Assembly: GCF_001423745.1 (NCBI RefSeq)
Contig: NZ_LMPC01000005.1
Span: 53,545 to 117,544 of the forward strand
Length of the DNA stretch: 64,000 nucleotides
Direction of reading: 5' to 3'
Origin: Arthrobacter sp. Leaf337
GTDB lineage: Bacteria > Actinomycetota > Actinomycetes > Actinomycetales > Micrococcaceae
In this document: positions 1 to 8,469 of the stretch, piece by piece
Layout: each line of letters begins with the position of its first letter
How positions within the stretch are numbered: position 1 is the first letter of the stretch
The notes under the pieces: model-generated
The model's database searches: none
Seen by the model: only the letters and a program-made list of their open reading frames with translations
Told to the model about the DNA's origin: nothing
Program-made: the position numbers and the translations under genes

Positions 1-1
1 C

Positions 2-619
2 ATTTCAGGCATGCTGCTCGTCCGACAGATGTCCAATCCAGAGTCAGGCGAGTTTGCTGATCTCCTTTATGCCGGCCTGGCACCGATCGCTGAGGACTAT
101 GACCTCATCATCATCGACACTTCCCCCGGTGAGGCGACCATCGTCCAGGGCGCCTTTACGGTGGCTTCTGCGGTTGTCATCCCTTCCAAGTCCGATGGGG
201 GCTCGACTGATGCAGTGGAGGGCGTGGCTGATCGCTTCAAAGCGGTACGGGAGAGGAATCCACGTCTGGCTGTGGCCGGAGCGGTTCTTTTCGATGTCGG
301 ATCCACCAGCAGGAAGATCGAGCGCAATCTGCGGAACGAGCTATCCGATCTCCTTGAGACCGCGGCTCCGGTGTTCACGACCCGGATCAGGCATTCCGAG
401 GGCGCTGCCCGCGATGCCCGGGAACACGGACGTTTGATCCATGAGCTCGATGGAGAAGTGGAGCAGGCGAACAAACTGAGGTTTGCCGATTTCAAACGGG
501 GGATCCAGCACCAGCCTAAGTTCCACACTTCCAATGCCTCCGGACTGGCTGCGGATTACGAGAACTTGACGCAGGAAATCCTCATCCGGATCAGCGAACT
601 CGAAGCAGAGGGAGAGTAA
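2..619 (+). CDS. parA: ParA-family partition ATPase, 5' end cut by the window
   Basis: The reading frame is open from the first bases of the window, so the N-terminus with the Walker A box lies outside; the internal ATG at 11 is not trusted as the start. The visible part has the ParA/MinD Walker A' and B region (DLIIIDTSPGE, with the switch after it) and the typical ParA strand SAVVIPSKSD. ParA ATPases act in the cytosol or on the nucleoid to segregate low-copy plasmids together with a centromere-binding protein. The next gene starts 5 bases after the stop and is the probable partner. Identity as a ParA/Soj-type ATPase is well supported; the plasmid partition role is inferred from the repA neighbour. 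Confidence 0.88.
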   Translation: MSGMLLVRQMSNPESGEFADLLYAGLAPIAEDYDLIIIDTSPGEATIVQGAFTVASAVVIPSKSDGGSTDAVEGVADRFKAVRERNPRLAVAGAVLFDVGSTSRKIERNLRNELSDLLETAAPVFTTRIRHSEGAARDAREHGRLIHELDGEVEQANKLRFADFKRGIQHQPKFHTSNASGLAADYENLTQEILIRISELEAEGE

Positions 620-624
620 CCGAC

Positions 625-1188
625 ATGCCTGAAACCCGCAAAGGCTTCGGGGACGTCTTTAGCCCCACCAAGCCACCAGCATCAGACAAATCACAGCTCC
701 TGAAACCGCGTGTCAGGCGCGAGACTGGACCGGCACTTCGTGTGGCAGAGGATCCAGCGCCGTCGCCGTCACTCGAGGTAGCGGCAGTTGTTGCAGTTGA
801 GCCGGCTGCCATCTCGGAGAGTGTTTCGGGGCGCATTGACAGCAAGGGCGTCTACCTTCCGCCCGGGCTGCTGAAGCTAGTCAAAAGCCGAATCCACGCT
901 CACAAGATGGATGACGAAGACAAGACCTACACGGACCTACTGATCGATGCCTTCGAATCGATCGATTTTGACGACGTCACGAAGCATTTCCGGCCCGAGC
1001 TCAACATCAGCTCATCCGGTATCCACCGGAGAGTAAGGCGGAAGCGGGGAACCGCTGGCATACAGATCCAGCTGCGGTTGGACAAGGGTCAGGAACGTTG
1101 GATCGATGCTAAAGCGAAGGAGACTGGCGCTCCGTCTCGAAGCGCGTTCGTCAGCTACGTCTTTGAGCTGTTCCTCGGTCCCTCCTAA
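625..1188 (+). CDS. Small ParB-like / ribbon-helix-helix centromere-binding protein
   Basis: This 187-residue protein follows parA by 5 bases in the same direction. The first 70 residues are low in order (Pro, Ala and Lys rich). Residues about 73-110 (GVYLPPGLLKLVKSRI and the helix after it) and residues about 147-187 (IQIQLRLDKGQERWIDAK and following) each look like a beta strand followed by two helices, as in ribbon-helix-helix DNA-binding proteins. Position and fold suggest the adaptor that binds the plasmid centromere and stimulates ParA. It lacks the HTH of classical ParB. The family is not recognised with certainty; partition is the inference from context. Confidence 0.65.
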   Translation: MPETRKGFGDVFSPTKPPASDKSQLLKPRVRRETGPALRVAEDPAPSPSLEVAAVVAVEPAAISESVSGRIDSKGVYLPPGLLKLVKSRIHAHKMDDEDKTYTDLLIDAFESIDFDDVTKHFRPELNISSSGIHRRVRRKRGTAGIQIQLRLDKGQERWIDAKAKETGAPSRSAFVSYVFELFLGPS

Positions 1189-1194
1189 ACCCAC

Positions 1195-1243
1195 GAAAAA
1201 AGGGGGGGAAGGAGCACACCATCGTGTGTCCTTCCCCTTTTTT
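1195..1243. terminator. Bidirectional intrinsic terminator between parA operon and repA
   Basis: A run of A, then a long G/C stem (GGGGAAGGA-GCACAC pairing with GTGTGTCCTTCCCC around a short CAT loop), then a run of T. The stem is flanked by A and T tracts on both sides, so it can end transcription from the partition operon on the plus strand and from repA on the minus strand, whose stop codons face each other here. Confidence 0.9.
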
Positions 1244-1246
1244 GCA

Positions 1247-2170
1247 TTAGATGGCCCGCAGTTTCCTGTCCGGGATGTGAGCGGGGGAGGGCATCAGTCG
1301 CAGCCCGGAACCAAGCACAAGGGTTTTGGCCTGTGGGTAGAGGACCAGGACTTCCCTGAAGTTTTTCTCGAAAGCTGCTTTGAATTGCCTCCGGACTTTG
1401 TAGTCAGCGCCGAACTGGCCAGCCAGCTGGGCCCAGGAGACGGTTGTGGGGCGTTCCAGGTACTTGAGGCGATAGACCAGCCATGCGTAGAGGTCAAGGC
1501 GCATGGGGGAGCCGGAGAGGGCTCTGAGTGCCTCTGGTCGGAGGGGGACCGGGGCTTCAAGCACTGACCGGTAGAAATCCTCCGACAAGGTGATGGTGGA
1601 GCCAAGGATGTCATCGGGGGCCTTGGTGGTGTCCTTGGAGAACCACAGCTCGTATCTGCTGGCCACATTGAAGTTCACGCCGGCGAGTCCCCAACGATCG
1701 CCGCGATCGCGCAGGTCTTCGATGTTCATGTTGGCCACTGCCAGTCGGTGAAGCTGGTCAAGAACCCGTGAAGATGAGGCGCCTGAGGAGTTCATTCCCA
1801 ATCCACGGAGGAACGTAGCCAGGGATCGGCCGAGGTGGAGATGCCGGCTTTGGGTTCTCACGGCCTCCGTGGTCATCCAGGTCATGAGGTATCGCGGGAT
1901 CACTCCGAACGGATAGACCGGTCGTCGAGATCCGTCGCGGGCTGTCGCCATTCCCGGAGTGATGCTGAGTGTGATCGAGTTGTTTCGGCGGATCCATTCG
2001 GGAACGTTGCCTGGGTCCCGGTACGGCAATGACAACTGAGCCCACAGCCGTGCGGAGTAGTTCAGTGAGGCAGCGCCGTCGGGGGAGAGTTCAAGTGCGG
2101 ATCCGACATTGAGCAGCTGTAATTGCCTGCTGCTGATCAGCCGAGCGGGATCTTCCGCGGCGGTTGTCAT
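1247..2170 (-). CDS. repA: RepA-type plasmid replication initiator
   Basis: This 307-residue protein has the features of the Plasmid encoded RepA family (RepA_C): the block YPFGVIPRYLMTWMTTEA (residues about 87-104), then SRHLHLGRSLATFLRGLG, and a C-terminal half with LDLYAWLVYRLKYL and a winged-helix-like segment QFGADYKVRRQFKAAF. Such proteins bind iterons and open the origin. The gene points away from a set of four iterons just upstream of its start (2277-2455), which fits an autoregulated initiator. It converges on the partition operon across a strong terminator. It is the main evidence that the window is plasmid DNA. Confidence 0.85.
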   Translation of the reverse strand: MTTAAEDPARLISSRQLQLLNVGSALELSPDGAASLNYSARLWAQLSLPYRDPGNVPEWIRRNNSITLSITPGMATARDGSRRPVYPFGVIPRYLMTWMTTEAVRTQSRHLHLGRSLATFLRGLGMNSSGASSSRVLDQLHRLAVANMNIEDLRDRGDRWGLAGVNFNVASRYELWFSKDTTKAPDDILGSTITLSEDFYRSVLEAPVPLRPEALRALSGSPMRLDLYAWLVYRLKYLERPTTVSWAQLAGQFGADYKVRRQFKAAFEKNFREVLVLYPQAKTLVLGSGLRLMPSPAHIPDRKLRAI

Positions 2171-2276
2171 GGGGTCCTTTCTGATGCGGTCATTCCTCGT
2201 AGGCAGGTGGGCTGCGGTCGCTTATTGCCATGCGGCGTGTGCCTGAGTGGAAGCCGTGGATGGAGGAAGTTATCCA

Positions 2277-2293
2277 CGTGCATCTTGTGACGG
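2277..2293 (+). repeat. Origin iteron 1
   Basis: CGTGCATCTTGTGACGG, directly preceded by TTATCCA so that the left edge reads TTATCCACG, one base from the DnaA-box consensus TTATCCACA. It lies 107 bases upstream of repA. Confidence 0.75.
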
Positions 2294-2359
2294 GGCTCTC
2301 GGGGCATTTTCTGGGCTTCCCGAAAGTGTCGTTTTTAGGTGTTTCCCCAGGTCAGGCCA

Positions 2360-2376
2360 CGTGCATCTTGTGGCGG
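2360..2376 (+). repeat. Origin iteron 2
   Basis: CGTGCATCTTGTGGCGG, one base different from iterons 1, 3 and 4. The flank before it (CAGGCCA) is not a DnaA box, unlike copies 1 and 3. Confidence 0.7.
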
Positions 2377-2414
2377 TTTGTTGTTCTGCAATGAACAAAA
2401 GCCAGAGTTATCCG

Positions 2415-2431
2415 CGTGCATCTTGTGACGG
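2415..2431 (+). repeat. Origin iteron 3
   Basis: CGTGCATCTTGTGACGG, identical to iteron 1 and again preceded by TTATCCG, which gives a degenerate DnaA box fused to the iteron. Confidence 0.75.
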
Positions 2432-2438
2432 TGTGGCG

Positions 2439-2455
2439 CGTGCATCTTGTGACGG
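2439..2455 (+). repeat. Origin iteron 4
   Basis: CGTGCATCTTGTGACGG, identical to iterons 1 and 3, spaced 24 bases start to start from iteron 3, about two helical turns. Confidence 0.75.
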
Positions 2456-2687
2456 GCATGAGCCGCCTTGCCGCGCCAGCACAGGGAAGTAGAGGGGTCC
2501 CCATATAGAGTTAAAAAACATGTAGCTCTCCATGTAGTGGTCTGGCAAAGGCTGTGGATTTGGGGAAACTCGCAGAATCGAGCCTTTCAAGGCCCAATTC
2601 CCTCCCTGCGCATCGCTTCAGGGCCCCAGTGGTTCCTAGTGCTCAAAGCCGACCAGGACCCTCCCGTGTGATCCTTGCTTGATGCAG

Positions 2688-3455
2688 TCACAGGCATCCG
2701 CGTTCGAGGTTGTTTGCAGCCAGGGCGGCGCGGAGTTTGGCCTTGATGAGGCCGGCATAGGTCGTCAGGCTGTAGCGTCCGAGGCCGAGCTCTTCGGCGA
2801 GTGCATATTTCTCCTCGCGGGTGGAGACTGTGAACCTTCCGAGCAGCTTGGCTTCTTCCGCCGTGAGCGTTCCGGTTTCGGTGGCCCAGATGATGACCTT
2901 GAGGAGTTCTTCAAGGGGAGTGGCGGAGTGGATGACGTGTTCGTCGGTTTCCTTCTCCGCTGTGATGATCCGGTCCAGGGCAGAGTCTTCGCGGGCTTCG
3001 GGGAGATTGGCCGGGGCGGGGTGGGTGGTGGTGATGATCTGCAGGGCGTTCAGCGCCAGCGTGCCGACAACTTTCTGTGTCTGGTGCATCGGGAATGTCC
3101 TGATGGCCTCCCACATGGCGCCTACGGCTACGCACATGGCGTCCGGGGCGGGCAGCACGAGAAGGCCGCGGCAATTGCGGCTGAGGTTTACGGCTTTGGC
3201 CAGCATGGCCTGGAGCAGTACGCGTTCGGCCGCTTTGTTGCCTGAGTGGACTTCGGAGAGCATCCCCCAGTAGATCCGGTCACGGTCCTGGCTACCGGCT
3301 TCAAGCAGGGTCGACAGAGCTTCAGCGCCGGTCAAGTGTCCGAAGCTTCCGTAGTTGCTGCGGAAGGGTGCGATGACGGTGTCCCATTCGTGGTTCATTT
3401 GTCCGATGAGGCCAATGGTCCGCCGGGCTCGTGTTGTCGTTTCGCTGGTGTGCAT
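2688..3455 (-). CDS. Hypothetical protein with C-terminal sigma-region-4-like helix-turn-helix
   Basis: The open frame extends to 3551, but the ATG at 3455 has a good ribosome site (CAGGAGAC six bases before it) and removes an implausible Pro/Arg leader, giving 255 residues. The body is helical with no clear family. The last 45 residues (SSTREE-like segment, then KYALAEELGLGRYSLTTYAGLI) look like a helix-turn-helix of the sigma-70 region 4 type. It sits between the origin and the transfer operon, which it could regulate; the role is inference. Confidence 0.55.
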   Translation of the reverse strand: MHTSETTTRARRTIGLIGQMNHEWDTVIAPFRSNYGSFGHLTGAEALSTLLEAGSQDRDRIYWGMLSEVHSGNKAAERVLLQAMLAKAVNLSRNCRGLLVLPAPDAMCVAVGAMWEAIRTFPMHQTQKVVGTLALNALQIITTTHPAPANLPEAREDSALDRIITAEKETDEHVIHSATPLEELLKVIIWATETGTLTAEEAKLLGRFTVSTREEKYALAEELGLGRYSLTTYAGLIKAKLRAALAANNLERGCL

Positions 3456-3700
3456 GACGTCTCCTGAAGAGGGATGGGGGTGGATACCCACCACGCTCCT
3501 CAGCGGCTCTGGACAAGTTTCTGGATCAGTTCTGAGCAAACGGTGACCCACGGGGCGTAAGCACCGCGTCTGGGCTTCTGGATATTGCAGCGTTTCCGCA
3601 GGTCAGGGGCTCCTTTGTGGGGTCTGGAACGGAGGCCATAAAAGAATCCGGGAAAAGTTCTGGCAAAGCAGTTGATCCAGCCACCTACATGCAGTGACCG

Positions 3701-3717
3701 CCCCTACCGCTTAGGGG
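3701..3717. promoter_or_regulatory. Small perfect inverted repeat upstream of the transfer operon
   Basis: CCCCTACCGCTTAGGGG: arms CCCCTA and TAGGGG around a five-base centre, 34 bases before the first gene of the conjugation operon. It could be an operator or a short RNA hairpin in the leader. The divergent 2688-3455 gene is the nearest candidate regulator. Confidence 0.4.
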
Positions 3718-3750
3718 AAACCATCTGACTTCCACCCAGGAGGAGCTTCA

Positions 3751-4008
3751 ATGGGCGCTGAAATGCAGGGTTCACACCCGCTGCCAGAGGCCGTTTCCGA
3801 TGAGCATCTCGCCGGGTTCATTGGTGATGCCGCTGCCGCCATCAGTGCCGAAGACAAGATGATCCAAGGAATCGCGGACCTTCTTGAACATCCCTTTGAT
3901 GCCTCACGGCAGAGTCAGCTGGCGGACCTTCTGACGTCACCGGCATTGGCAGCTGCCAATCAGGCCGCCGCCCGGATCTCGGCCCCAGACCCAGGAGGCA
4001 GTCGATGA
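3751..4008 (+). CDS. Small hypothetical protein, first gene of the transfer operon
   Basis: 85 residues, Ala rich, predicted helical and soluble, no recognised family. It has a strong ribosome site (AGGAGGAGC before the ATG) and its stop overlaps the ATG of the VirB8-like gene (ATGA), so it is translated with the T4SS operon. Its position suggests an accessory transfer or regulatory role; nothing in the sequence proves one. Confidence 0.7.
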   Translation: MGAEMQGSHPLPEAVSDEHLAGFIGDAAAAISAEDKMIQGIADLLEHPFDASRQSQLADLLTSPALAAANQAAARISAPDPGGSR

Positions 4009-4994
4009 AGACTCCTTGGACGAAGGACGAAGAGAATGTCGAACCCGTGGATTCCGTTGAGGCGGCAAGTGTTGCCGGCACGATGACCAAGGTTCATTCA
4101 CTTAGTTCAAAGGCTCTTGTCACTGGTTTCTACGTGATTATTGCGCTGACCGTGATGGTTTCGTTTACGGCCCTTGCCCTGGCGGTAATGAAGGAAGTTC
4201 CATCTGAGGCAGCAACGACGTCTGGATTCGAAAGTCGGGTGGACGATGGTGCCGGTGCCTACGCAGAAGCATTCGTGGCGTCCTGGTTGTCGGCATCAAG
4301 CAACGATCACGCTGCCCTGGATACTTACCTGGACTCCTCGGGTACCGGTTCTCTTCCCAAGACGGGCTGGCTCTACCGCGATATCGCCGTGTCCGGGACA
4401 GAAAGACCCGAAGGATCCACGTTGGCAGCAGTCACTGTTGCGGCCAATGTCAAAGAGACCAAGACGATTGATGGCAAGCCCGTTGAAACGTGGCCGCGCC
4501 GCTACTTCCGCGCCGTGATCAACACCGACGATGGACTCAGCCCCGTAGGGCTACCCGCGCCAGTCTCTGCGCCCGCCCCCGCAGGCTCAAATGTCACTCT
4601 TCGCTACCCCGAATCCATATCGACAAATTCGGAGGTTGCCACGACTGCTACCTCGTTCCTCTCGGCCTATGCCACCGGCGCCGGGGGCCTCGACAGGTAC
4701 ACCACCCCAGGAAACACAATTACGCCCATCTCTCCAGTCCCATTCACCACGGCAACAATCCGCTCCCTGAACGCAGACAAGGTACCTTCCTCCGCTCCGA
4801 AGGATGGTGAAACTCTCAACATCCTCGCAGCGGTGGGATTCGAAACTGACCAGGACCAAGGCAGCTCCTCCACCTATGCCATGGCACTGACCGCCCGAGC
4901 CGGGCGGTGGGAAGTCAGCTCCCTCAGCCCCGTACCCCAAGTTGAAAAATCCACATCACCAACCGCAATACCTACAGAAAGGCCCGCACCATGA
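4005..4994 (+). CDS. TcpC/VirB8-like conjugal transfer membrane protein
   Basis: 329 residues with a short cytosolic N-terminus, one transmembrane helix at about 36-62 (ALVTGFYVIIALTVMVSF and on), then a long outside part. That outside part reads as two NTF2/cystatin-like halves (AEAFVASWLSA at about 88 and ATSFLSAYATG at about 215), the arrangement of TcpC of pCW3 and of the conjugative transposon TcpC family. These are VirB8-like scaffold proteins of Gram-positive T4SS. It overlaps both neighbours by four bases (ATGA), typical of a single operon. Confidence 0.72.
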   Translation: MKTPWTKDEENVEPVDSVEAASVAGTMTKVHSLSSKALVTGFYVIIALTVMVSFTALALAVMKEVPSEAATTSGFESRVDDGAGAYAEAFVASWLSASSNDHAALDTYLDSSGTGSLPKTGWLYRDIAVSGTERPEGSTLAAVTVAANVKETKTIDGKPVETWPRRYFRAVINTDDGLSPVGLPAPVSAPAPAGSNVTLRYPESISTNSEVATTATSFLSAYATGAGGLDRYTTPGNTITPISPVPFTTATIRSLNADKVPSSAPKDGETLNILAAVGFETDQDQGSSSTYAMALTARAGRWEVSSLSPVPQVEKSTSPTAIPTERPAP

Positions 4995-5365
4995 CGCTCG
5001 ACATTCAGCTTTCCCTTGACCTTCTGGGGACCGCCTCAGATCTCCATTCGGCCACGTACATGCACGCACCAACGGGGGTTATCGACACCGCAAATCAGAA
5101 AATCACGGACCTGACGAACCTGCTCAAACTGGCTGCCGGCGGAGTCTCGGTCGCTGCTGTGTTCGTTATTGCGATCCTCAAAAAATTCAAGGTGACAGGC
5201 ATCATCCTGGGCATCGTGGCCGGCGGACTCTTCGCCTGGGGCGTCTTCAGCGGCATCGGCTGGTGGGAAGGACAGATGAAAGGCGAGCTGTCCGCATCAG
5301 GACCGGACCAAGGCATCGACCTTCCCCTCGACACCGTTTCGCCTGGCTACCTGACAGTGGAGTAA
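4991..5365 (+). CDS. Small two-helix membrane protein, possible pilin-like or TcpD-like T4SS component
   Basis: 124 residues with an amphipathic N-terminus and two hydrophobic helices at about 46-62 (AAGGVSVAAVFVIAIL) and 67-86 (VTGIILGIVAGGLFAWG), joined by a basic KKFK turn, then an acidic tail. VirB2/TrbC pilins and pCW3 TcpD share this size and topology, and it sits where such a gene is expected, between the VirB8-like and TcpE-like genes. The exact family cannot be set by eye. Confidence 0.55.
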   Translation: MTLDIQLSLDLLGTASDLHSATYMHAPTGVIDTANQKITDLTNLLKLAAGGVSVAAVFVIAILKKFKVTGIILGIVAGGLFAWGVFSGIGWWEGQMKGELSASGPDQGIDLPLDTVSPGYLTVE

Positions 5366-5369
5366 AGCC

Positions 5370-5921
5370 GTGTCCTCCACCGACATCACCGAAGTAGGGC
5401 GGTTCTATACCCGTGCCCGCAAGGTCAAAAAGATGCTTGGCAAACTCCATGACGGATCCAAGATCCCCGGCGGCCCCTACACGCTGACACAGGGTGCTGC
5501 CGGGGTTTTTGCGGGATTTCTGGCGCTCAACACCAACGGGCTCTGGACGACACGAATGTCCATTGCGGACATCGTCCTTGGCGTCCTTGCGATGTGGGGA
5601 GTGGCCTGGGCTGTGGGTCGGCTTCCCTCGACAAATCGCAACCCGGCACTTGTCCTGGTCGACGCCTCCGGAGCCGTCTTCAAGCCGGCCATGGGCCGCT
5701 ACCGGGGCGCGCCGCTGGAGATCCGGAAACCCGGCCCACGTCCCGCCAGCTGCTCGCGTACGGCGTGGACAACCGTCCGAAACGTTGCAAAACCTGATCC
5801 GATCCCACCTACCTCAGTAGAGCCCGCAGCCACGACTGCCATCGAGACACCCAAACCGGACAGCCTGCAGCTGTCCGGATCCGCCGTTCAACGACTGCTG
5901 GCACAGGTGAACACCAAGTAG
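5370..5921 (+). CDS. TcpE/PrgI-like T4SS membrane protein
   Basis: 183 residues from a GTG start four bases after the previous stop. An N-terminal basic part is followed by two membrane helices at about 44-60 and 68-85 (SIADIVLGVLAMWGVAWA), then a soluble tail rich in Pro and Thr. A short two-helix protein immediately before the VirB4 ATPase is the position of TcpE/PrgI (VirB3-like) in Gram-positive systems; these help anchor the ATPase at the membrane. Function is inferred from order and topology. Confidence 0.6.
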   Translation: MSSTDITEVGRFYTRARKVKKMLGKLHDGSKIPGGPYTLTQGAAGVFAGFLALNTNGLWTTRMSIADIVLGVLAMWGVAWAVGRLPSTNRNPALVLVDASGAVFKPAMGRYRGAPLEIRKPGPRPASCSRTAWTTVRNVAKPDPIPPTSVEPAATTAIETPKPDSLQLSGSAVQRLLAQVNTK

Positions 5922-5931
5922 GAGGAACTGC

Positions 5932-8469
5932 ATGCACCGCATCCCATTCACGTCCCTGGCCGACAACCTGATGTGGACCAATCACGGCGTGATCTGGGCA
6001 ATGTGGCGCCTCAGCCCCCTTGCCTACGGGTACGGCAAAGACGAGTCAAAAATGCTCGTAAAAGCCGTACACCAAGCCATGTTCCAATCCCTCACCGGCG
6101 AATCGCTGCTTTTAGGACTCAGCGCCAACCTCGATCCCGCTGTCGTCATCGAACAAATGATGGACGGCGTGCCAATGGACCGCTGCCCCGAATACCTCAC
6201 CGAAGTTGAACTAAACCTTCTCGAGCTCGAACACAGCCCCATGGGCACCCGCGCATTCTGGCTGGCAGCCCCCATCGCGGATCTGGGCCTCAAACAAACG
6301 ATCGCGACGAGACTGCACGCCGCAGACGCTACGCTCCGCAACCAGCTGGCGCTTCCACGACGGGTGCCCGGGCACAAGGAAATCGTGCACGCCCTCGCCG
6401 CGGCGCAGCAGATCGCGAACGCCATTCCCCGTGAATTCCATGCGCAGCCGGCAACACCTGAGGAACTTAACTGGATCAATGACCATATGCAGCGTCGCGG
6501 CTTAAGCCTCGACGTCGCCGTTCCGGAGCCTAAATCAGCAGAGAAATCCACCCACATAGTGTCTGGATCGCTGCTCTCCGAACCGTGGATCGATGAAGGC
6601 GGGCAATCAGACCAGACCAGCGCCGCAACCCGGTTGATGCCTTTCAAGCGCCGGTACGTAAAAGTCGGTCACGTCGAAAGCGAGACCGACTCCTACCAGG
6701 TGCTTCTCGCGATGACAGGCACACCCCAGGGCGGATTCATGTTCCCCGGCGTTGAGTTCATCAAGACCATCGACGACCTTCCCGTTGACGCCGACTTTGG
6801 AATCCGCATGACGATCCAGAAGGCAGAGAGAGCCAAGCAGCGCAACGCCCGGGCTGAGTCCACTCTCAACGACCAGTACGACCAGCAAAGCGGGCAGAGC
6901 AACCCAATTACCGGCAGCACCAATGATCTGGACGATATCGCCCGGATCCTCGGTGAATACCAAGCCTCACTCAACCAATCCGAAAGCGAAGTCGAAGTCC
7001 AAGCAACAACGATCATCGCCGTCGGCGCGGACAACCCTGGCGATGCCAAGGCAAAGGCCAAATTCATCACAGATTTCTACAAGCGGAAAGAATTCAAATT
7101 CGAAGCCCCGCTGGGCGGCCAGGAAGAACTGTGGTGGGCGATGCTCCCGGGGATCCCCGCTTCAAGACTGGTCAACGAACTCGCCCAGATCACCACCGGA
7201 CGCGAATTCGCCATGGGTGTGCCCGTCGTCTCAAACGCAGTGGGGGAAGCCAACGGCTTCCTGCTCGGCTACAACATTTCCTCCGGCCGCCGGTCTCCGG
7301 TACTGATGAACATAGGCGGCAACATGGAGCGGGATATCTCCGGTTCATTTGGTGCCACGGGGGAGAACGGCTCCGGCAAGTCGACGTTCCTCAAGACAGT
7401 GGCAGGGCACACCTTCGACCGTGATGGCCTCCTGGTTGTCATCGACCGCTCCGACAATCAGGAGTGGGCCACCTTCGCCCGGTCCCTGAATCAGGACCGG
7501 ACATCCGTCGTCGACCTCATGGAGCCCAAGTACTCCCTGGATCCGCTGCGCATGTTCGGCCCAAGGATCGGATCGAGGATGGTCAAATCCCTCTTTGCGG
7601 TGCTGTTTGGCATCGAGACCATGAGCGATGACGGATCTATCGTCGGGTCGATCCTTGATCCCCAATATACGGTCCAGCATGGGCTGTCCTCGCTCCCGAA
7701 ACTCATGGCTCACATGCAGGGCAGCACGGGCATCCCCGCCGGAAATAAAGACGTCTGCCAGCGGATGGCCAGGCGGCTCAACAACATCTCCAGCATCGAC
7801 CTGGGCGAGGTTCTGTTCAACGAAGATCTGCCCGTCCTCTCCATGGATTCACAAGCCGTCGTGTTCTGCACGCACGGTTTGGACATGCCCTCGAAGGACG
7901 AGCTCTTCAACGAGTCCCTGAAGAAAGAGCTGAGCCTGGAGAAAATATTCGGCCGCGCCATGTATGCGCTTCTGGCCGGCATAGGAAAGACCATCTGCTT
8001 CGCCGATGATTCACGCGAGGCCCTGATGATCGTCGACGAATGCCACCACATGACCGGATCCCCGGAAGGGGAACGAGAACTAGTGGATTTCATCCGCTAT
8101 GGCCGTAAGCACAAGGCCGCGCTCGGATTGGGCAGCCACGACGCAACACACGACTTCGGATCAGAGGTGCTTCGCGGGCTGATACCGCAACGTTTCGTAT
8201 TCAGGAACCGTGATGAACAGCTGGCCAGAAACAACCTCAAATGGTTTGCCTCGATGGACACCGACGAATGGGTCGAAACGGTGACCAAACACCTCTCACC
8301 CCAAGGGGCCGCAGGCGTGCCACGCGAACGCCGCGGTGAATGCCTCATGCGCGACGCCCAGAACCGGATCGCCACCATCAAGGTACAGGTGCCCCGAGAA
8401 TCTCATCGGGCCAAGGCTGTCTTGACGACACCGCCGAAGGTCAGCCGTCGTGAGGAGCTCGTTTCATGA
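5932..8469 (+). CDS. VirB4/TraE-like conjugation ATPase (TcpF/ConE type)
   Basis: 845 residues, the usual VirB4 length. The N-terminal half is the poorly conserved membrane-contact domain. The ATPase domain has Walker A TGENGSGKSTFL (about 476-487), Walker B EALMIVDECHHM (about 695-706), and the late Arg/Gln motifs expected for the HerA/VirB4 fold (GLGSHDATHDFG, LIPQRFVFRNRD). VirB4 proteins energise assembly of the transfer channel at the inner face of the membrane. It has a good ribosome site (AGGAGGAACTG) and its stop overlaps the next start. Confidence 0.9.
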   Translation: MHRIPFTSLADNLMWTNHGVIWAMWRLSPLAYGYGKDESKMLVKAVHQAMFQSLTGESLLLGLSANLDPAVVIEQMMDGVPMDRCPEYLTEVELNLLELEHSPMGTRAFWLAAPIADLGLKQTIATRLHAADATLRNQLALPRRVPGHKEIVHALAAAQQIANAIPREFHAQPATPEELNWINDHMQRRGLSLDVAVPEPKSAEKSTHIVSGSLLSEPWIDEGGQSDQTSAATRLMPFKRRYVKVGHVESETDSYQVLLAMTGTPQGGFMFPGVEFIKTIDDLPVDADFGIRMTIQKAERAKQRNARAESTLNDQYDQQSGQSNPITGSTNDLDDIARILGEYQASLNQSESEVEVQATTIIAVGADNPGDAKAKAKFITDFYKRKEFKFEAPLGGQEELWWAMLPGIPASRLVNELAQITTGREFAMGVPVVSNAVGEANGFLLGYNISSGRRSPVLMNIGGNMERDISGSFGATGENGSGKSTFLKTVAGHTFDRDGLLVVIDRSDNQEWATFARSLNQDRTSVVDLMEPKYSLDPLRMFGPRIGSRMVKSLFAVLFGIETMSDDGSIVGSILDPQYTVQHGLSSLPKLMAHMQGSTGIPAGNKDVCQRMARRLNNISSIDLGEVLFNEDLPVLSMDSQAVVFCTHGLDMPSKDELFNESLKKELSLEKIFGRAMYALLAGIGKTICFADDSREALMIVDECHHMTGSPEGERELVDFIRYGRKHKAALGLGSHDATHDFGSEVLRGLIPQRFVFRNRDEQLARNNLKWFASMDTDEWVETVTKHLSPQGAAGVPRERRGECLMRDAQNRIATIKVQVPRESHRAKAVLTTPPKVSRREELVS

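Larger units (their letters stand above)
2171..2687. other. Putative origin of vegetative replication
   Basis: No convincing gene lies between the start of repA and the end of the next minus-strand gene. The stretch holds the four iterons with DnaA-box-like flanks and, to their right at about 2500-2530, the locally AT-richest part (ATATAGAGTTAAAAAACAT), a plausible unwinding element. Iterons, DnaA box and AT-rich stretch beside a RepA gene are the usual parts of a theta-type origin. The assignment is an inference from these elements. Confidence 0.65.
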
